From positions 1-64,000 of the forward strand of contig CAYUZT010000002.1 of the NCBI GenBank assembly GCA_964449445.1: a stretch of 64,000 nt of DNA. The letters are read 5' to 3'. How positions within the stretch are numbered: the stretch's first letter is position 1; every line of letters starts with the position of its first letter. Below are positions 45,451-55,700 of this stretch, piece by piece. The notes beneath the pieces are model-generated. The model was given only the letters and a program-made list of their open reading frames with translations, had not been told where the DNA came from and ran no database searches. The stretch is from JABFSS01 sp964449445 (lineage in GTDB: Bacteria > Patescibacteriota > Gracilibacteria > Peribacterales > Peribacteraceae). The translations under genes were made by a program, and so were the position numbers.

Positions 45451-47463
45451 TTACTGCGTAGCCAGATCGACAACATATACCCGCTTCTCATCAAGCACGT
45501 ACAAATGACTTTCCTCTGGATCCACATACAGATCCTGCAGCGTCCCCAGCTGTTCGCCTTCCAGAATGTACTGCTTCTCGTAGGACGATTCCCCCGTACC
45601 GCCGCCGTCTGTGGCCACCACAACGCGATTCTTCACCGGATCGAGCAGATAGAAACGCTTGTCCGGTACTTTGTACATCTTCACCACGTTCTTGAGTGCA
45701 CCTTCCGGAGCGTGACGGATGGTAAACGGCTGGGTTTCTCCGCGAAGGAGCTTGAGGATGGTTCCATCGTCTTTCAGGATGTACGCGCTCGCATCGATCA
45801 CCATATCCAGCGCTCCGGTCAGATCGCCGTTCACGTTGTACTGCACAGGCGCCGCGTAGCGGTTACTAAGCCGCTCATACTTGAAGATCTGCTTCTTCTC
45901 CGGCGAGAGGACGTACAGGTAGCGCAGGTACGTCTCGATATCCTTGCCCGTCATCCATCCCGCGGGATCCTCGGTCTTCATGTTGATCAGCTGATTTGCT
46001 GCAAGCTCGATCACGCTATTGCCCGTCGTCATGAACACCTGGGACTTGTAGCGGGAGAAGTTGGTGCCCTGGAGAATCAGGTCATCCTCTACCACACGCT
46101 TGGGCTCATCGAGGCGGCTGAGGAGTACCCGGTACGCGTTCTGCCGGTCGTAGACGAGGAATTCTCCTTCTCCAAGACCAATGAGCCCCTGCGAGCTGAT
46201 ATCCGTGTTCTTGGAACTCATATTCACGAGCACGCGCGCGGGAACGCGCAGGATATTATTGATCTCCTCGCGCTTACTGCGGATGCGGTCCAGAAGATCG
46301 AGCGCTTCCACGCGGAAGAGCCCGCTCTCGTTATCCATCACCTGCTTCGCGCGCTCCTCCGCCCTCTGGAGGATGCTGTTGGCCCCATCCATGTCTCCGG
46401 CAAGCTTGCGATTATTCGCCGTCTGAATTTCTTCGGTGATTTGCGCAACGAGCTCGCTCAGTTCCGCGCGGGTCTTGCTGCGCTGGCTGCTCGTCGCAAG
46501 GCTCATCACGAGCCAGAGAATGAGGAACAGCGCCATCGCCGCGGCAAACAGGAGCAGATGCGCTCGACGCTTGCGCTTGGGATCCTTGAGATCGGAGAGC
46601 AGCCCCTTTCCCTTGTCCTGCAGAGACTTCAACCCCGACGATCCATGGATCATTTTGGTGGTGCCGCGTTTGCCGAGAGTGACTCCCGCTTGTCCTACCG
46701 ATTGCGCTTTTGTCAGTAGTTTGCCACCCATCCCCTGCAAAAATGTCATCGCCGCATTCCCTTGCTTGCGGCCGGCGCGGCGGGAGGGAAGGATCGGGGC
46801 TTTGCCGCGCTCGGGAGCTTCATCGTCAATCTTGAGCGTGCGATCTGCACCATTGGAAGGAATCCGGACCATTCCCAGTGCAGCTGTTTCTTTCTCTCCT
46901 TCTAAGACATCCACAACCTCCTCAAGGAACTTCTCCCCCTGATGACTCAGGGACGATAGCTGCGCAGGCGTGAGTGACCGTAGAAGTCGTTGCGTAGAAA
47001 ACATCACTGTATCCCCTGTTTCCAGCTGCCCGCTGCTGATATGAATGAATGCGGAGACGGGCTTCCCTTTGGTGTATTCGGTAATCTGGCTCGCCACCCC
47101 TCCGCGAATCAGGTATCCCTCGCCCCGGCCCGCCGCAGACACGTGCAACGCGCCAGTTCTATCAATGAGCGCCACTATCGCATGGATATCTTCGAGCGTT
47201 CCGGCAATCAGGAATCCTTTCAACAAACCATTGAGTTCCTTGAGCGTGCCGTCCAGGCGGCCCCATGGCTCCCCTTCGCTGCCCAGAAGCGAGTGCTGGA
47301 TGATGCCCGCGCACTCCTGCGCGAAGGTCTTACCATCGCGCGTTTCCGCTTCGCCGTGCAGCAGCAAACAGGCCTGTTCCCCTTGCGGAGATGAGAAAGA
47401 GAGAGCGGCGAGCGATGTGCCGGCTCCCGCTTTCGTCTCGCCTGTGCGGACGACGATGTCCAT
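45451..47463 (-). CDS. PP2C-like domain, one TM helix and a propeller-like outer domain
   Basis: Residues 1-200 resemble a PP2C-type phosphatase fold ('ACLLLHGEAETRDGKTFA', 'AIVALIDRTGALHVSAAGRGEGYLI', 'LETGDTVMFSTQRLLRSL'), but the metal-binding Asp-Gly motif is not evident, so activity is doubtful. A basic linker leads to a membrane helix (about residues 302-323, 'LLLFAAAMALFLILWLVMSLA'). Next come a coiled coil (about residues 330-400) and a C-terminal region of beta repeats ('GEFLVYDRQNAYRVLL', 'IDASAYILKDDGTILKLL', 'LYVDPEESHLYVLDEKRVYVVD') that looks like a propeller. The 670-residue protein may link an outside signal to the cytoplasm. Confidence 0.6.
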   Translation of the reverse strand: MDIVVRTGETKAGAGTSLAALSFSSPQGEQACLLLHGEAETRDGKTFAQECAGIIQHSLLGSEGEPWGRLDGTLKELNGLLKGFLIAGTLEDIHAIVALIDRTGALHVSAAGRGEGYLIRGGVASQITEYTKGKPVSAFIHISSGQLETGDTVMFSTQRLLRSLTPAQLSSLSHQGEKFLEEVVDVLEGEKETAALGMVRIPSNGADRTLKIDDEAPERGKAPILPSRRAGRKQGNAAMTFLQGMGGKLLTKAQSVGQAGVTLGKRGTTKMIHGSSGLKSLQDKGKGLLSDLKDPKRKRRAHLLLFAAAMALFLILWLVMSLATSSQRSKTRAELSELVAQITEEIQTANNRKLAGDMDGANSILQRAEERAKQVMDNESGLFRVEALDLLDRIRSKREEINNILRVPARVLVNMSSKNTDISSQGLIGLGEGEFLVYDRQNAYRVLLSRLDEPKRVVEDDLILQGTNFSRYKSQVFMTTGNSVIELAANQLINMKTEDPAGWMTGKDIETYLRYLYVLSPEKKQIFKYERLSNRYAAPVQYNVNGDLTGALDMVIDASAYILKDDGTILKLLRGETQPFTIRHAPEGALKNVVKMYKVPDKRFYLLDPVKNRVVVATDGGGTGESSYEKQYILEGEQLGTLQDLYVDPEESHLYVLDEKRVYVVDLATQ

Positions 47464-47470
47464 CGAGAGT

Positions 47471-47563
47471 GAAGGCTACCTTCAGGGAACGATTGCGGCA
47501 AGATGAGAACAGCCTCCGGTAGGCGAGCCTTCAGACTCGCGAGCAGCGAAGCGAAAGCTTCGC
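47471..47563. repeat. Two hairpins upstream of the PP2C-like gene
   Basis: GAAGG-CTA-CCTTC (47471-47483) and GCGAAGC-GAAA-GCTTCGC (47546-47563), the latter with a GAAA tetraloop, lie in the 245-base gap between the divergent PP2C-like and RNase J genes. Nothing else is seen in this gap except a possible rnj promoter near 47641-47670. Confidence 0.6.
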
Positions 47564-47708
47564 CTGTCGGTTCGGTAAGCAAATTTTCTAAAGAAAAATT
47601 CGTTGAATAGAAGCCAAAATATCGACTATTCGACAATGCACCTCTTGCTTTTTTGCCTTCGAGGGGAGTACACTGAGCGTAGTTTCATTTTTTCCTAACT
47701 CAGTAGAC

Positions 47709-49700
47709 ATGTTCCAAGATAGTAATAAAGGAGCGGAGACGCCGGCGTCTCCGCTTCAAGCCCCAACACCTTCACAGAATTCAGGGGGGCAGCCATTTCG
47801 TACATCACCCGTCGGAGGTTTCCGCCCGCAAGGCACAGGACCACGGCCACCCGGCCAGGGCCGCAGTCGCCGTCGGCGGTTTCGCCGAGGCGGAGCACCG
47901 GTGCAATCACCGTCACAGGGCGCACAGGCAAATCAGAAACCTGCACCCACGATGACTGCACGAGGAGCGCCACCTGCTTCGCGCACCCCGAGCCCAAACC
48001 CGGTCCCGGTCCCGAGCGTCATCCCCTCTCCAGGAAAAGGCCTTCGGCTGTATCCGCTGGGAGGCTTTGAACAAGTCGGCCGCAACTGCTTCGTCATCGA
48101 TGTCGATGGCGATCTGTACATCATTGATTTGGGATTGCAGTTCCCTGACGAGGACATGCTCGGGATCGATTACTTGATTCCCGATCTCTCCAGCCTTCGC
48201 GGACGCGAAAACCGCATCAAAGCGATCCTGTTCACGCATGGCCATTTGGATCATATTGGCGCAGTGCAGCATTTGCTTCCGCAGCTGCATTTTCCGCCAT
48301 GCTATGGGACAAAGCTCACTATGGCGTTCGTCAAAAAGCGCCTGGATGAAGAGCATCTCACCGGCAAATCGCAGATGAACATCGTCGATTTCCGACAGAG
48401 AATCCGTATTGGAAAAATCGAGGTGGAATTCCTCCGCGTCACGCACTCGATCCCCGATTCCGCCGCCATTGCGATCCACACTCCCTACGGGAAGATCGTC
48501 CATACCGGCGACTTCAAATTCGACATGACGCCCATGAACGAGCCTCCCGCCGATTTCTCGCGTCTCGCGCAACTCGGCGACGAAGGCGTGCTCGTAATCA
48601 TCGCCGACTCCACCAATGCCACCAAGCCCGGCCAGAGCAAAAGCGAAAAGGAGATTTCCGAAACGTTGTTTGGTCTGATCCGCGATGCCAAAGGCCGCGT
48701 GATCATTTCGACATTCAGCTCGCTCCTCAACCGGATCGCGCAAGTCGTCGACCATGCCAAAACATTCAACCGCAAAGTATTCATCTCCGGCAGAAGCATG
48801 GAGACGAACATTGAGATCGCCGAAAATCTCGGCTACCTCAAAACTCCGCGTGGCCTGATCCGCAAGGTGAACCCTGCGATGGATAAGCTTCCCGATAGCG
48901 AAGTGCTTATTATCACGACCGGCAGCCAGGGCGAAGAAATGGCAGGCCTCGCCCGCATTGGGCTCGGCACGCACCGCCACATCACGGTGAAGAAAGGAGA
49001 CACGGTCATCTTGAGCTCTAACCCAATTCTCGGAAACGAGCGGGCTGTCGCAAAGGTGATCAATAACCTGGATCTCAACGGCGCAATTGTGAAAACAAAC
49101 GCCGAACTCGCGCTCCATACAACCGGTCACGGCTACCAGCAGGATCTTCTTTTGATGCACCGCCTGGTCCGCGCGAAGCACGTGATTCCCGAGCACGGCG
49201 AACCCCACATGCGCGTTGCGCATGCAGGTGTCGTCAAAAGCCTCGGCTATCCCGATAACCAGATCCACTTGATCATCAACGGGGAGATTCTGGAGTTCGA
49301 CGCCAAGGGCGATGTCCGCAAGAGCAAGACCAAAATGCCGTTCCGCGATGTGATCATCGACGGACGCGGTTCCGCCGGCGAAGGCGAACGGACGCTGCTC
49401 GATCGCAAAGTGATGAGCAACTCCGGTGCCATTGTGATCGTCTTTAAGGCCTACGCGGAAAGCAAGCGCCTCGTCGCCGATCCCGAAGTGATTTCTCGCG
49501 GACTTCTCTACGGTTCCGAACAGGAGAAGATCACCAAGGAAATCGTCGAGACCGCACGCAAAGCGTACGAAGAAGAGCTCAACCGCGGCGAGAAGGATCG
49601 GAAGAACCTCAAACGAGCTGTTACTGGAGCGTTGTTTCGGTACTTCGATAGGAAGCTCGACAGAGAACCGATGGTGATACCGTTTGTGGTGGAGGTCTGA
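47709..49700 (+). CDS. rnj: RNase J with a long disordered N-terminus
   Basis: RNase J is a metallo-beta-lactamase/beta-CASP nuclease for mRNA decay and rRNA maturation. The metal site is 'FTHGHLDHIGAV'; 'HTGDFKFDM', 'IADSTNATKPGQS' and 'HVIPEHGEPHMRVAHAG' follow the family, and the C-terminal domain is complete. The 663 residues exceed the usual 550 because of about 110 N-terminal residues rich in Pro, Gly, Gln and Arg (RSRRRRFRRGG). That tail includes a segment encoded by the perfect palindrome at 47733-47754 and by the CCCGGTCCCGG repeat (PSPNPVPVPS). The basic part may bind RNA. A TTGCTT-N18-TACACT upstream is a likely promoter. Confidence 0.95.
   Translation: MFQDSNKGAETPASPLQAPTPSQNSGGQPFRTSPVGGFRPQGTGPRPPGQGRSRRRRFRRGGAPVQSPSQGAQANQKPAPTMTARGAPPASRTPSPNPVPVPSVIPSPGKGLRLYPLGGFEQVGRNCFVIDVDGDLYIIDLGLQFPDEDMLGIDYLIPDLSSLRGRENRIKAILFTHGHLDHIGAVQHLLPQLHFPPCYGTKLTMAFVKKRLDEEHLTGKSQMNIVDFRQRIRIGKIEVEFLRVTHSIPDSAAIAIHTPYGKIVHTGDFKFDMTPMNEPPADFSRLAQLGDEGVLVIIADSTNATKPGQSKSEKEISETLFGLIRDAKGRVIISTFSSLLNRIAQVVDHAKTFNRKVFISGRSMETNIEIAENLGYLKTPRGLIRKVNPAMDKLPDSEVLIITTGSQGEEMAGLARIGLGTHRHITVKKGDTVILSSNPILGNERAVAKVINNLDLNGAIVKTNAELALHTTGHGYQQDLLLMHRLVRAKHVIPEHGEPHMRVAHAGVVKSLGYPDNQIHLIINGEILEFDAKGDVRKSKTKMPFRDVIIDGRGSAGEGERTLLDRKVMSNSGAIVIVFKAYAESKRLVADPEVISRGLLYGSEQEKITKEIVETARKAYEEELNRGEKDRKNLKRAVTGALFRYFDRKLDREPMVIPFVVEV
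47733..47754. repeat. Perfect 22-base palindrome in the rnj 5' end
   Basis: GCGGAGACGCC is followed directly by its reverse complement GGCGTCTCCGC. It covers codons 9-16 of rnj. Confidence 0.9.
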
Positions 49701-52700
49701 TCACCGCCTATTCAACTCGTTGAGTTCGCGCAGAATGTCGTTATGTACAGCAATGATTCTTCCGGGACGTGGGACGCGATACGTCGGGAGCACCCAATCG
49801 TCGTATTCTTCTGGTCTTGCGTAATGAGAAATCCGATCTCGCTCAGTTCGTTGTGCGTAGGAACGTGAACGCCACATCCAAGCTCCATTAATACAGGAAT
49901 ATTCAATCATACTGGAATCCAACCACGTTACCCTGACAATAGAATTACGATCATCTCCCGGCTGCTCCTCTATTGTATAACCACCTGCGGGAAAATCTCG
50001 CCGCAGTATTGCACGTATCCATTCCATTCCGTCTTTACGTAGTCGTTCACGCTGCTCTGGCGTGCGTGCTGATTGCTTCTGCACGGTTTCTATGCGGGCA
50101 CGAATATCAGGATAAGCGTCGCGCGCAGACAATCGTCGATTCCATTCTCCGCTACTGAAGCGGAATTCGCATGCAGCGTGGCGTGAGAGCCTAAACTGCA
50201 CATTGCCCGGGAGTATATAGAGAAATTCGTCGCCGACTTTCTGTAATTGTGCACCTTGCTTCTCTAAAAATTGGCAATTTTCACGGAATTCTCCCCAGGC
50301 GATAGAACTGGGAACATCGGGGGAAAGCGCATGAAGATATCGATTCATGAGCCAATCATCTGCAGTCGATTCCTGTGGCAATCTTCGGACAGGGATCCAA
50401 GGTTGACTACCCTCTTCACGCATACACCATACACCGCCGAGGCATATCACCCGACGGATATTATTACCGACAGTCAGTGTGTATTCTCCTGTCTGCTGGT
50501 CACGGGTTGCACGATGGAAGAGGATGTTTCCACCATTCCTTTCGCTTGCTCCGAGGTCCTGTGAATTTTCAGCAATTCTGCTCATGCGCTGGAGAGTGTC
50601 GGCAATTTCATTCACAAACGCACGATCACTACCTGGTGCGGCATTATCATAACGTCCGCTCTCGATTGGAACCCATTGAGGATACGAGTATGAACTCCAC
50701 TGAAGACGTCCCCCCACAATGGAAAGGTATACTTCGACGTTTCCTCTTGGGAGCTTGTACGCAGGCGTTCCTTGATTTTCTGCAAGTGTTGATGCTGATG
50801 TTTCCGAAGCCAGACGATGCTGACCATCCGCTGATAGACGCGTTATGACGGGTGAACCCCCTAATGACTGCACAAGAGTTTCCATTCCACGCGAAAGCGA
50901 CTCAATCCCACTATGAACCCGTGGAGGAATGGGGTCTTCGTTATCTGCTCCATAGGCCATTCTGTATTCCAAAGAATTTGTCGGAAGAGACGCCATTATC
51001 CGGCTTTGTGTGGACGGATAAAATCCATACACATCATTAAAACCTCTACGCGTTCTCTCCGCCATCACTTGCGAGTAGATATCTGCAACGGTTAAGCCAC
51101 CCCAAGAAAGCTGCGACCCTAGTAATTGAAGACGTTCCTCACAGAGTCGTAATGCCCGTGGATCTTGTAGCAATTCTCGGCCTCGGGAACTTGCACCGGG
51201 ATTATTTTGATTGCGAATACGCAGATATCCGTCCATTTCAGAGCGCAAGGATGCATATGCATTGAAGATTCTCTGCCGCAGCACCACCGCAGCTGCCCGT
51301 GTGATGGCATTCTGGAAGCGTTCTTGCTCTGGAGTATCCGGACCCCGGAAGAAGAACCTATCGGGCAAGGGGCCTACGAAATCTTGCACAAGAGTCGCAA
51401 TACCCTGACGAGAATTCCAGATATCCTCCGACGGGCTATAGTCATTCGATAAATACATATTCAATTGCTCGAGTGGGATAGGAGTGATTCTCTGCATTTC
51501 CCGGAAGACCAACCCTACGGTAACGACGGACATTGCGCGTTGTGCTTCCTGCTGTCTTGCAAGATTATCACCGATGCCGGGATCGGTGCTCTGTCCCCAA
51601 ATTCTGCGTATATCAAGAACATTGCTGTAGAGATCGGCAGGATTAGACGACGTGAGGACTCCAATAGGAATCAGCATTGCGATGCGCTGACCCACACTAT
51701 TCAAAAAACGTCGAAGTGCCTGGCGCTTGTTTCCATCAAGAGCAGATTCAACTAACGGCACTCCAGCAAGCAAAAGCACTGCAAGAGGAATGCCAACGCC
51801 CGTGGAAGCGCAGTACGCAGCAAGGCCGCCAAGAATGCTCCCACCTGTCGTCACAGCATTTGCAGTCGCGTGTGAGAGTAAATCGTCGTTCAATCCAACG
51901 ATCGGCGTGATATTAATTTGGATACTGCTATTCACTTCCGTAAAAAGATTAGGGTTACTTGAATCTGGAATGTATTTGCTGGTGTCTGCAAACATTCCAC
52001 GCACTTCATTTGTCAATCTTTCTCGCTCTCTACCCAAATTGATGCGCTGCTCAACTTGTCCAACGAGCTGCCCTGCTTGATGAACAAGAAGCACTCCACC
52101 GCCCACTTGCAGTACTCTTCCGCCGACTTGCACAGTTCTTGAATTAAAAATTCTCGATCTAAGTGTGGATGGAGGCTGCGGTGTCTCTGGAGCAACTATT
52201 GGTGCATTTGGATATCGCGGCAAAGACGAAGTTGATGTGAGATTGGGTGCTCGAGCTGCTATAGATGTGCTTCGCCCCGCAAGACCCGCTTGCAATATCT
52301 CTTGTGCCTGCGTGGTCGTCAGAGCAGCCTGAGGAGTGACAGTGACGGTTTGTCCACTCACTTGTACTTGCAGCCGTCCTGTCGGACGGCCATTCGGCCC
52401 TCTCGGGGATCGAGGATCAAGCCCTTCGAGAATCCACTGTTTCTCTAAAGCGGTATTTGCGGAATGTGGCGTGCCTTCAGCTGCAGAACCCCAATTATGA
52501 GCCTGTCGAATAAGCTCCTGACGAACGAGTGCATGTTCACCGATGAGAATTTCGGCAGTGGAGAACTGTTGTGTAAAACGGAAACGCAATGCCTCCTGAT
52601 CCGGAGCAATAGGGCTTGACGGTTGATATCGGTTTAGAAGGTCACGGAATTCGATTGCCTGTCGCTCAACTGCAGCCTCTACAGCTCCGCCTCCCTGCGC

Positions 52701-55700
52701 TGCTGCGCGCGCACTTACAAGATTCTGCCGTGCTTTACTCAGACGATCTGCTGCGGCCTCAACTTCGGCTAATGTGGATGGAGGTCGTACTTCAGGGGCT
52801 ACTGTTGGAGTTGTATTTGGTGCTGTTGATGAAGGAGTAGGTGTGCGAGTGGGTTCAGGAGTGGAAATTGCACCTGGAGTAGGACCGCCAGCGGTAGTGG
52901 GGCTTGATACGCCTATTGTAGAAGGCGTACGCCAACGATTCATTCCCCATCTTCCTATTTCAATCAGCGGACGAACCGGTGCAGTAAAACTACCGGTAAA
53001 TAATCTTCCGATGGTTGGCAAAACACGCACATGTGAAAGAGAACGTCGACAGATTGCCGTGATAACTACATCAGCAAGCCCCATAACCACCATGCGTCGG
53101 CCCATGGACATGTAGACATTCCCCCATGGAACACCCTGGCTACTTTCCCACAAACGCCAATTCACACCTGCCTGATGGAGAATATCTGTGACTTCCTTAT
53201 TTATGGACTGCTGGATCCTATCGAGTTCTTCATAAGGCTCCACAAGTGCCTCGAGAGCAGTAATGCATTCATCTGCAGATTTTTCACGAGCTTCATATGC
53301 CTGCTTGAACCTCTTACCCGCAGCATCGCGTGACTCACGAGCTGTGTCGAGCGCGGCCTGGGTTGCCGGGGTGTTATTCTTTTGTGCTGCTTCTTCAGCT
53401 TTTTTGAAAGCCGCTGCAGATGAGTCGACTTCATCTGCCGCAATTTCCATATCAAATGTTTTTGATTGCACAGTATTTGCTTTCTCCGTGAGTATGCCAA
53501 TGCGCTCTTCAATGAGCTTCTTCACACGCTGAAGATCATCTGCATGTTGATTTCGAATTTCTTGCAAACTCTGGGAAGACGCGCGCAATGTCATGGCCAT
53601 ATTGTGCAACGCCATGTGTCTATCGAGTTCCGTGCCATGGAGAAGTTTTTGCATGGCTTCCGGTGCCCAAAAATTACTGCCGTACAGCATAAAATCGGCA
53701 CCAAGGTGATATCCGTGGGGTACGACCGTTGCGATGTAGTCGACTGTCCGAGCAAAACTATCAATGTGATTGACGATGAATCCAATAAACTGATCAAGAG
53801 GACCGCCTGATTCAAAATAATGAAGCTCTGCTGCAAGAATATGTGTATACGCACCGATGACATCTTGCTGACGACTGTAGAGAACGTTGAAGCCCATTTG
53901 CGCCATGGCCATATTGAATCCCTGAGCTTGATCACCGTAGAGACCGGGCATGATACGAGGAGCACCATTCTTGGTGAGTGCTTCTTCCATTTCTTTTTTC
54001 GCAGCGGGAGTAGCAGGAATAGCGGCACCCTGAGTGGCGTACAGCCCCATCAACTGACGCTGCATAGGAAGGGTGACTGTTGAATAATTGGTCATATAAC
54101 CGGCAATGCGACGATCGGTGTTAAAGAGACTCTCTGTCTGACTGAGAGTCATTTTCGATCTCTTTTCGCGCGCGTCACGCTCTGCCTTGGATTCGCTTGC
54201 GCCGCCTGCCTTACGTTTCTTTTCCAGTTGTTGCTGCTCAGTAATTCCTTGCGCTATCTCTTGCCCAACCGCATTGCTACGCCGCTGAAGTGCACTCAGG
54301 AGCATTGCATGCGGTACATGAGGGGCGAGATGCAGATGATCTCCATTGGAAAGCGTGAGTTGCAGGTCGTGTGTTTGTGTAAATATCTGACGCAAACCCT
54401 GTTCAAGGCTGTGCATCTGAGTCCGAGTAGGCTCAAGAACACCTTTCGTCATAACCTCTATCCATTTTGCCATGGCGGGTGATCCTGGCTCCTCCGCATT
54501 CAAAGGGGGGACGGCAATAACTAATGCTGGATGTGTAACGGACGAGCCGTCTGGATTGATGATTGTGAGAGGACGACTGAGTGAATGACCTGCACCCTGA
54601 ATTTGACCAGAGAGTGTTTGAAAATGCGCCGAGAGAGCTTCCCAGCTTCTACGATGATTATCGCGTTCCTGTTCCACCACTTTCCGGCGATCTTCTGGAA
54701 GATTTGGAGTTGCCAATTCTCCTGTACACGCCGCAATTTGCCAGTGGAGAAATACCAAGCTGTTCCCATAATGATGAAATTGTCGGAGTTGCTGCCAACG
54801 AGGCATTGCTTCGTGTGCAAAGTGGATAAGACGCTGAGTGCGCTGCTCGAGGTAGGCATTGCGATATTGTTGTGGGATTTCTCCAGATTCCACGAGTGAT
54901 GCATATTGTGACCCGATGCTCACAAAATTTGTGACGAGCCCCTGGAGCATGATGTCTTGAGCTATGACCATTTCCATGCGACGCAAGAGCTGAGCTTCTT
55001 GTGCCTGCCTTTCTGTAGGTTGCGGAAGCTTGCTGAGGACCTGAAGACGATCGAGGTAGCTAGCATGTATCTGATAGGTCGTTGCGGCATTCCATGACAT
55101 CGCTCCGACTTTATTGAGAAACTGAGGATGTTCGTGAGCATAGCCAGTCATAGCAACGCTCTTCCTAATTTTTTCTGTCGCAGGACCACTTGCACCGGGC
55201 TGCCAAGCAGGAGCGCCAAGAAAAGTATTGCGCTTAATATAATCCTGCATTTGCTTCTCCCATGTATCCACGGTTTTATTCCACTGCTCATCGTTTTGCA
55301 CTCCCCGCGACGGAAGTCTAGGAATCGGACTAAAACCCATGTTTGCGATCGTCTCTTCCGCTTCTTTTCGGAAAGCAGCCATATCCAGCAATTCAAAATT
55401 TTTCTCCTGCTGTTCGGTAATTTGAGCAAACCCTGCGAGAATTAATTTCTTCTCGGTTTCTAACCGAAGAAGATGGCGATGGATTTCTGCTAAACGCGCA
55501 CGGGCCATCTCGGGAGCAACCAAGGTTTTTTGAAGACCTTCAAGTTCTTTAATACGACTCTCCAGGCTTTTACGATGAACCGCGAGATTTTTGCGAAGTT
55601 CTTGAATGAGCTTGGGTGAATGAGATCGTTCTTTCTCCGCTTTCTGGAGACCGGCCTCGACTTCCTCTCCACGTTTTCGCAGTTGAGAATATTCCCGTAA

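Noticed and set aside
47913..49268. Minus-strand open frame of 451 residues inside RNase J
   Set aside because: It is antisense to the conserved RNase J catalytic domain.
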